Origin: Symsagittifera roscoffensis
Taxonomy: Eukaryota; Xenacoelomorpha; Acoela; Convolutidae
Assembly (NCBI RefSeq): GCF_963678635.1
Contig: NC_087070.1
Span: forward strand, 39,294,397 to 39,358,396
Reading direction: 5' to 3'
Length of the DNA: 64,000 nucleotides
Position 1 is the stretch's first letter, and each line of letters starts with the position of its first letter. The notes below the pieces were generated by a model, which saw only the letters and a list, made by a program, of their open reading frames with translations, did no database searches and was not told the origin of the DNA. Position numbers and translations under genes: made by a program. Below, in pieces: positions 57,801 through 64,000 of the stretch.

Positions 57801-60800
57801 TTGGTGCGATAATATATACCTGGTAAGACTATATAAGTGTGACGGCTGGTACGAACAATGAGCTCCAAATTACAAAAAATAGCACCCTTCAAACTGACCA
57901 AATTAACAAAACCTCAATTTAAAAAAATGAAATAAAAAACTGTTATTTTGTGCCAATTGTTGAAAACGAGCACGCCAACAGCCGTTTTCACTATGGCTTC
58001 AAAAACAGTTTCAGCACTCGAATTAACCCAATTTTAATAAACTGCATCAAAAGGTAAAACATTTATTACGCTGGGAAATTCGATAATCAAATTCCACTTT
58101 CGAAACTAGAAGTCGTTTATATTTTTTGTCACCTTTAGTTTTTGCCGATCGATAGGGTTCTTTGCCTTCGTTACAACAAAAAATGGCCTGAATTTAAGAA
58201 ATCAAAAGTCAATCCACGAAAAAGAACCTTTAAGTCGCAACAAAAATTAAAGTTTTTCCTGAAAATCACCATGACCTTTTTAAGAGTCTCAAATACGTTC
58301 ATCGAATCTTAAAAACGTCAATTTAAGAGTGATCAAAATCACAACTTCTTCTTTATTAGCAAACATGTGCGACGTGGTGCGGCAGGGTTTTATCGATTTT
58401 ATAAAAATTATCGAAAAAATATAGGAAACAAGATATTTGGTTTTTAAAAAAGCCGTCAGCTATTAATCTGAAATTCAGCCAAAATTTTTCGGCTAAATAA
58501 AATTCATTAAAAAAGCCATGTACGCCCCGTATAGAATCCCTATGTGCCATATATGTACTGCAGGCAAGAGGTACACACATTTCTGAAGATAAACCGAGAG
58601 CTTCATCTTAACAAACAAGCCGGCCGAAAAACAATCAGCCAAAAAAGAAAATACTGAATTCTATAATATACATGCAAGCATATCGTCAAAATGTATACGG
58701 ATAGTACTGAAGAAACAAGCCCTAACAATAGATTGCGAAATGAGCATCGGAGGAAAACTAACCAAACAGTAAAAAAAGCCAAAAATTCTAAGCACAAACC
58801 CTTCAAGCTGAAAAAAAAAATTCAAAAAAATAGACACGAATGAAAAACTTGAAGTTCCTCTTTCCCTCAAAACACACAAGCGCAAAATAATTCAACGAAT
58901 CGAATAAGAAAAATAACTATCAACAGAAAAAAAAATTTCGAAAATGAAGGATATATTAAACACTTCCAAACACAGAACACGTTTACTATTTGCAACAGAG
59001 GGACAGGATTTGCAACGAGAAAAAAGAGGTGAAAGAATCGAAGAGTGAGTCACGTGAACAAAGTTCTTTACGGGAAAAAAGTCTAGCACCCGATTGCAAC
59101 ACTCTTGCTTATTAAGGGTAACATAATAGCTGAAATATTCACCTTGTTAGAAGAACAACTCCTGAGCAGAACCGAACTGTAAACATTTGTCGCTCTAAAC
59201 GTGAGCTAAACGACATGAAGTAATAGCTGGAAATTGATATCTCATAAAGAAAAATGATGAATTCCTTGAAATTTTTTTTATCTATTTGGACAAATTTCTA
59301 ACTTCAACCAGACCAAATTACAGAAATTCAATTTAGAAAAATGAAATGAAAACACTATAACTTAGTGCTATTGTTAAAAATTGATTAGAACAACAGTCAA
59401 CGACACCATGGCTTCAAGAACGGTATCAGCACTCGAATTAGGCCAATTTTAGAAAACTGGATCAATGGGTAAAATTCATAATTCGCAGGGAAATTCGATG
59501 ATTAAATTCCACTTTCGAAACTAGAAATCGATCACATTTTTTGTCAATTTTTTAGTTCTAGTGTAGTTTGCCTTTCTTTTAACAAAGGAAATGAACTGAA
59601 CTTGGAAAGAAATCAAAAGTCAATCCACAAAAAAGTACATTTGAGCCTGAACAAATTTAAGTGTTTTCCTGAAAAAAACCATCACGACATATATAAGAGT
59701 ATTAATTACAATCATCGACTCTTAAAAAGGTCACACTTTGAGTGATCAAAATCACAACACAACCTTCCTCTTCATTAGCAAACATGACCATTAGATCACT
59801 GAAAACTAAGAATCCACTTTTTCATCTTACTCAGTTTCACACACACACTACACAAATAGTCCAGGCAGAGATGAATGCGCTTTAATGAATCGGACATATT
59901 AGTCTGCTGAAACATTATCTCAGAAAAAAATCGCGCAAAAGTTTCAAAATGACAAAGACATCTTTGGTTTAGAAAACAGACTCCGGTGTAATTGCTTGGG
60001 TAATAAGTAGTGCAAAGTTGGATAATGTACACGACTCCAGAAGTAGTTAATTTGGTCAGATGGTTTTTCATTATCGATTGGTGCAAAGTGCTGCTTGGTA
60101 AGACAATGTATACGAATCAATAAGCTCAAAAGGACCAAAATTACACCTCTTCACTGACCACATCAAAAGAAAAATTAGCGTAAATAAATCTGTCATTTTG
60201 TGCTATTGCAGAAAAAATAACCACGCCAAGACACCATGGCTTCAAAAACGGTATCAGCTCTAAATTTTGAAAGTTCTGCAAAATTCAATAATGCCGACGA
60301 ACTTATACCTTACTGTTTGCCTTGCTCTTCTCGCGGTCAAAAACCCAATCATTCCGAGAGGCCATGGTGCATCTATTGTGGCAAAGTTTACTATTCAGTC
60401 TGCAAGAAAATCAGCTTCAAAGAGCTTGAAACCGTTAACTTGGACAACTGGGCTGCACCCGATTTCTTCAATGAGAACTACTTGACATATTGGGATGACG
60501 CCGAGAAATGGTCAGAGAACACGAAAGAGGAAGATCTCGAATCCAGATGAATGAATTGTTTCATACTAGACTACAGGTGCTATGTTACGGAAATTCCAAA
60601 ATACTTAAACATTTCAATATTTGAAGTAGAATTAATAATATGCAAATAGTTAGAAAATTAGAATTGAGCCAGAAAAACATTATTTATGAAATATATTACT
60701 TACAAAAATATGATCTAAATATATTTTGTTATAAACATTTTGTTAAGTTGACCTGAAAACTTGTTATTAGATATAATCGAAATGGACGGATTAAAAGGCT

Positions 60801-61795
60801 GCATTTATTCCGACAACCCACTCAGAATTGGAAAAAGGTACCCAGCGAAGTGTAAGCGAAGAGAACAAACCATGCTAGAACTTGGTTCTTTTTAGCGTTA
60901 GTTACCTTTATTTGTGCGAGCATGAAGTGTAAACTGAGACACGCAGAGTAGCTCATAGTCCAAATCCTTCACTGATTTCTTCCAATGGGATCCCTCCGTG
61001 TCTTCGAATAGTTTGATTGAGAGAAGTTTCTTGGCCAAGAACTGTGCGTCCGAAAGGCTATCGTTTCTATTCACACCTAGCCACACTTTTCCATTAGATC
61101 TTCGCTCATAACTAATTCTTATTCCCATTTTGTTCAATTAAAGCCAGCGTATAAGTTTTAGAGCCATTTTTATCTAACTTCTGTAAACAAAGAATCTCAA
61201 CAGCTTATGAAAATTCCACGTACTTTTATGAATTAATCTTCCGTTTTGTGAGTTTGACATGATTCTAGAAAATAATGTGAAAATTTAATTTCAAAAACCA
61301 ACTAAATTTTTAAATTCAACAATCAAAGATAAAAGTAAAATTTTGCAGTGTCATTATTTTGAACTGACTAACTGCATTCAGTAACAGAGCCAGTAAACCA
61401 TAACAGATGAATCAGATCAGTAAACCGAAAATGCACAACTATTTTATCAATCTATTACACAATTACATGAACCGAAGACTCTTTACTCTTGTCATGAACC
61501 TAAACAATTTAACTCAACTATTGTAGCACAGGCAAAATTAATACAACAATTTTTTGAATACGCAACTGAATTAGTTGTTACGCAGCTCGGATTACCAATC
61601 TGATAAATAACTGATACTTGGGTTTACTGATCGCACACCGAGTGAAACTGAGCACTGCAATTTTGGTCTAGTTGACGGAGGAATAAAGGAAAAGTATTAT
61701 CCTATCAACACGCATAATCCATTCTTGATAGCCCCCACAATTTCCCCTCCTACAGTTACAGAAGCACTGGTCACTCGCTGGATTACTAGCTTCAT
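54845..61795 (-). CDS. DTD1: D-aminoacyl-tRNA deacylase 1 (DTD1)
   Basis: This enzyme hydrolyses D-amino acids (and glycine mischarged on tRNA-Ala) from tRNAs, protecting translation. Exons are 61795-61702, 61076-60906 and 55116-54845, totalling 178 aa (human 209). Exon 1 gives the N-terminus with VIQRVTSASVTVGGE. Exon 2 carries LFEDTEGSHWKKSV and the signature SQFTL. Exon 3 carries KPDFHISM and the cross-subunit Gly-cisPro loop in NDGPVTI. The C-terminal tail is Ser-rich. Exon 1 ends ATAG|GATAAT, so intron 1 is GA-AG: with it, the distance from exon 1 to LFED equals the human protein exactly, and no GT donor fits. Intron 2 (5.8 kb) is GT-AG and contains the repeat array and the antisense Cys-rich gene. 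An acceptor TTTTTTCAG lies 19 nt before the ATG. Confidence 0.93.
55600..60230 (+). repeat. Tandem array of about 550-bp repeats with TATA-like cores
   Basis: TATA-like anchors (CGCGACCTATATAAGAGTC and variants) occur near 56038, 56574, 57147, 57692, 58267 and 59684. Start-like anchors (CACCATGGCTTCAAAAACGG and variants) occur near 56332, 56872, 57416, 57990, 59405 and 60232. Spacing is 535-576 bp, except for an unrelated stretch at about 58380-59270. Each unit looks like promoter, leader and first codons of the Cys-rich gene, then decays. Single diverged copies of the same repeat lie near 24.05-24.54, 36.53-36.9, 43.4, 46.3-46.5 and 54.6-54.75 kb. Confidence 0.8.
59690..59697 (+). promoter_or_regulatory. 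TATA box candidate for the Cys-rich gene
   Basis: TATATAAG within CACGACATATATAAGAGT, about 520 bp before the acceptor at 60211; the 46.45 kb copy has the same spacing to its own acceptor. A possible donor AAAAAG|GTCACA follows at about 59728, which would define a short first exon. Confidence 0.45.
60236..60550 (+). CDS. Small Cys-rich (zinc-ribbon-like) protein, intact family member
   Basis: 104 aa from an ATG in good context (GACACCATGG). I do not recognise the family. It has C-x2-C at residues 28-31 (YCLPC) and C-x2-C-x6-C in WCIYCGKVYYSVC, a pattern that could bind zinc. The C-terminal half has NLDNWAAPDFF and LTYWDDAEKW, and the tail is acidic. The block WCI-x-CG, VC, ISFKE, NL-x2-W, YWD is conserved in the copy at 46972-47368, which supports real coding. 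An acceptor GCTATTGCAG ends at 60211, 24 nt before the ATG. It lies antisense in DTD1 intron 2, at the end of a repeat array built from its own 5' region. Confidence 0.6.
   Translation: MASKTVSALNFESSAKFNNADELIPYCLPCSSRGQKPNHSERPWCIYCGKVYYSVCKKISFKELETVNLDNWAAPDFFNENYLTYWDDAEKWSENTKEEDLESR
60551..60905. other. End of DTD1 intron 2, no feature
   Basis: Intron sequence between the antisense gene and DTD1 exon 2. It includes AAATATATTACTT and ATTATTTATG AT-rich stretches that could serve 3' end formation of the plus-strand gene, but there is no clear AATAAA. Confidence 0.35.
61701..61702 (-). other. GA splice donor of DTD1 intron 1
   Basis: Exon ...TTGATAG then intron GATAATACTTTTCC; the acceptor is GTGTGGCTAG ending at 61077. 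Confidence 0.8.
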
Positions 61796-61813
61796 TCACT
61801 TCAAGCATGAAAA

Positions 61814-61826
61814 TCTGAAAAAACGG
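61814..61826 (-). promoter_or_regulatory. Putative trans-splice or 5' UTR acceptor, DTD1
   Basis: GTTTTTTCAG ends at 61815, 19 nt before the DTD1 ATG. An out-of-frame ATG lies between them. Confidence 0.5.
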
Positions 61827-61837
61827 AGCTTTTAAGT

Positions 61838-62160
61838 AAGACACAGAGGCGAATCTGCGCTTCGCAAAACTTTCGAGAACGCGACAGAAAGCAGCTCTAT
61901 AAAGTGTAATAATAAAAAAGTTGAAGTCGCGAATTAGTAAAAATTCGGGTACGTCTCGGAATCAAACCTACGACCTAGAGGCTATGAATGCGGGCTTAAT
62001 TAATGCCAAACACCAGCCAGAAAGAAAGCAGAGAACAGATTCTATGCAATTTCCAATGCTACAGTGTAACTTTCATATAAGTGAAGTTAGGTTTATTTGC
62101 TAGTTAGGTTTAAAAAAAGAAGGTTCATAGTATACTCTTACGCTGAGCGCTAGTGTAATA
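61838..62160 (-). mobile_element. SINE/MITE copy between BCS1L and DTD1
   Basis: Begins (plus) ACACAGAGGCGAATCTGCGC and ends CTTACGCTGAGCGCTAGTGT. On the minus strand a B box GGTTTGATTCC and a CAT anticodon-like loop are seen, while the A box is missing. It is related to the copies near 26.2 and 48.3 kb. Confidence 0.5.
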
Positions 62161-62486
62161 AATGGCTCCCTAGAAAAACTAGTTGAAGGGTGACTACTAA
62201 AATTTCCCTGATGCTACAACGACAAAAAAGAAGATGTTCATATTTTAAGGTCCATATTTTTCTGAAGTAATCCTTATAAAATTTAGGGATTCCACTATCA
62301 TAATTTTCCCCAGCAGTTTCGTAAGTTACCCCCAGGGATAATTTGCCCTCATTAGTTACCCCAGCAGTTTCGTAAGCCACTAGCCAATTTGCGAGCACTA
62401 TCGCATATAACTTTACCATTCCATAGACATTTGACCAATGAAAAATCTGTCATAGCTTAACACAAACGAAAAAGTAAATAGAATTT
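62161..62486. other. BCS1L downstream region
   Basis: A duplicated segment CAGCAGTTTCGTAAG occurs at about 62310 and 62365. A minus-strand ORF here (62150-62419) repeats a Tyr-Glu-Thr-Ala-Gly peptide as a result and is not a supported gene. Confidence 0.4.
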
Positions 62487-62797
62487 TTAATTAACACAAT
62501 TTTCAAACTTTTCAATTGCCATGTGAGGCGTTTCTTTGAAATTCATAAAATGTGCCTGCAACATAGCAGGCGATATTGACGAAGTGTCGAACTTTCTAAA
62601 CACCTCTACAAAATCACGGCGACTTTTCCGATCAGAAACTGGGTAAAAATTAGCAAATAATGTCTCCGCCTGGCTCGGTTCCAGATATCCAATATGAACA
62701 CTTTTGTCAACTCGACCGGGTCTGACCAGGGCTGGATCTAATAATTGTGGGTGGTTCGTGGTCATGAAAACCAGACGTCCGATTCCACTGCCGACGC
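62487..62797 (-). CDS. BCS1L: BCS1L, mitochondrial AAA chaperone, last exon only
   Basis: BCS1 sits in the mitochondrial inner membrane and inserts the Rieske iron-sulphur protein into complex III. This exon (102 codons plus stop) encodes the C-terminal part of the AAA module: GRLVFMTTNHPQLLDPALV with the sensor-1 Asn, the arginine-finger block RPGRVD, then VHIGYLEPSQAETLFANFYP and the helical lid ending in ISPAMLQAHF. It begins after one base of a Gly codon (acceptor TTGTTTAAG), matching the family's LDG|V position. The Walker motifs and the N-terminal membrane part must lie upstream, beyond the window. The stop is TAA at 62487-62489. Confidence 0.92.
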
Positions 62798-64000
62798 CTT
62801 AAACAACAAACATGCATTCAATGCATGCTACTTGAGACCATCATTGGACCAGTGGATCCATTTAATTTAGAGTTCCATATGAAATTGCCGGATGGGAAAA
62901 TCAAGAAGATCCGGCGTTGAACGGATAAAACACAGGAATGATGGTCAGGTCTGAATTACAGGAGTTTCAAAAGCCAACAAAATCAGCAGTGTGATTAAAT
63001 TTTTGATATTAATTAAGACCATTTATCCACGAGGGAAAGGACCACCATACGAGCTGTACAGATCACGGCGAACCGCTGTTATGACCCTGCTTAAGAACTA
63101 CATGCTATTTTTTTGGTTATTTTTCTGGGCTCTGGGTAATGTTGCCTCACCTTCAAGCAACGAGCATGATATGTTGCTAAGCATGAATTTACTATTGAAC
63201 CCATAAAGAGGTTCTAACCTCACTCAAAATGTGAACCATAAAATTCTTTCAAAAACATTTTATGTAATTTGATTTGTATCCCCTAGTCGAACAGTTATTA
63301 TTGCTAAATAACAGAGAGTGCTGTTCTCGGGGACCGATCGTTTTGCAGACAAATCTTTTAGCATAAAAAGTGAAATACGAGTCTTGGTGGCCAGTCAATG
63401 AGCAGAATGGGTCTAAGAGCAGAAAAACAGAAAATTATCAACTTTTATAAGCTAATCGGTAAATTAATTATCAGAAATGTCAATAATACCAAAGCAACGA
63501 ATATTTTATGCATAATTTGCGTGATTTAATCGAGAATTTAAAAAAAAAATAATTAATCAAAAAACTTACCGGAATTAGTCAATTCATGCATAATTTATTC
63601 GTTTTCCTGATATTTTTGACAATTCTAATAATTGTTTTATCAATTTAGCCAGTATAAACCAAAATAAGTCAATATTTTCCTTTTTTTCTGCTCTTGGATC
63701 CATTCTGCTCTTGGACCATTCTGCTTATTGCTCCGCCTCCATGAGTCTTTTAGCAGAACAAAGTAATAAAGTAATGGATGACTGATTGACAGACTCAAAA
63801 AGACGCTCAGTCTGGGGCCAAACTCCCCCAATTAAGTCAATTATCTCACTATTTGTCAACAAAACTATCAACTTCAAAAACACAACAGTCTAAATTAGCA
63901 GCAAAACAAAGATTTACGCACACAATAACACTCGTGTTGAATTGAAGCGCAGCGGAGCAAGCGGTCGCTAATCGCCAATGCCGCATTTGAAGTTAGCTAT
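62798..64000. other. BCS1L intron, running off the window
   Basis: No further BCS1L exon was found by eye on the minus strand. A 71-codon plus-strand ORF (62991-63206) has a hydrophobic segment but no support. Confidence 0.45.

Noticed and set aside
60898-61137. Reading DTD1 from a start near 61128
   Set aside because: The first 20 residues there are intron; the real N-terminus is in an exon at 61795-61702, joined through a GA donor.

Overview
The window is animal nuclear DNA: AT-rich, intron-rich and dense in transposons. It carries six conserved eukaryotic protein genes, all on the minus strand. The best guess for the source is an appendicularian (larvacean) tunicate with an expanded genome, or a close analogue. 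This is inferred from two features. Four of 17 reconstructed introns start with GA or GC instead of GT, always after exonic AG or AA. Most reconstructed genes also have a splice acceptor 7-39 nt before the start codon with no coding exon upstream, as expected if a spliced leader is trans-spliced on. Both traits are known from Oikopleura, but the species is not proven here.

Layout: (1) 1-21.7 kb is an XRCC3-type RAD51 paralogue whose last visible exon is at 1.3-1.4 kb and whose 3' end is off the window. One intron holds an 11.1 kb Ty3/gypsy-type LTR retrotransposon (1850-12955, TSD CCCTT), and a non-LTR LINE sits inside that element's 3' LTR. Further upstream, a 3.42 kb tandem duplication (14024-20873) contains two complete XRCC3 exons in duplicate. 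(2) 24.7-27.5 kb is PSMB4, a proteasome beta-ring subunit. (3) 29.07-29.95 kb is a dead FLYWCH/MULE-type transposase-like gene, and 32.5-32.9 kb is a hAT-type MITE. (4) 33.7-50.1 kb is a complete nine-exon syntrophin (510 aa). (5) 53.6-61.8 kb holds a LAGE3/Pcc1 gene (KEOPS tRNA-modification complex) and DTD1 (D-aminoacyl-tRNA deacylase). (6) 62.5 kb onward is the last exon of BCS1L. BCS1L, DTD1 and LAGE3 are co-directional with gaps of about 0.7 kb, so they may form a trans-spliced operon.

The most unusual material is a small cysteine-rich gene family that I do not recognise. One intact copy (60236-60550) lies antisense inside the DTD1 intron, and one frameshifted copy (46972-47368) lies antisense inside a syntrophin intron. 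Both sit about 520 bp downstream of a TATA-like motif. The DTD1 intron also holds an array of roughly 550-bp repeats that look like decayed copies of the promoter and start-codon region of this family. A 20-bp minisatellite with the same TATA-containing core lies in another syntrophin intron.

Mobile and repetitive DNA also includes two copies of a 732-bp fold-back (palindromic) Tc1/mariner-type MITE, tRNA-derived SINE fragments, several minisatellites and microsatellites. All gene models were built by eye from reading frame, splice phase and remembered family similarity; no alignment was run.
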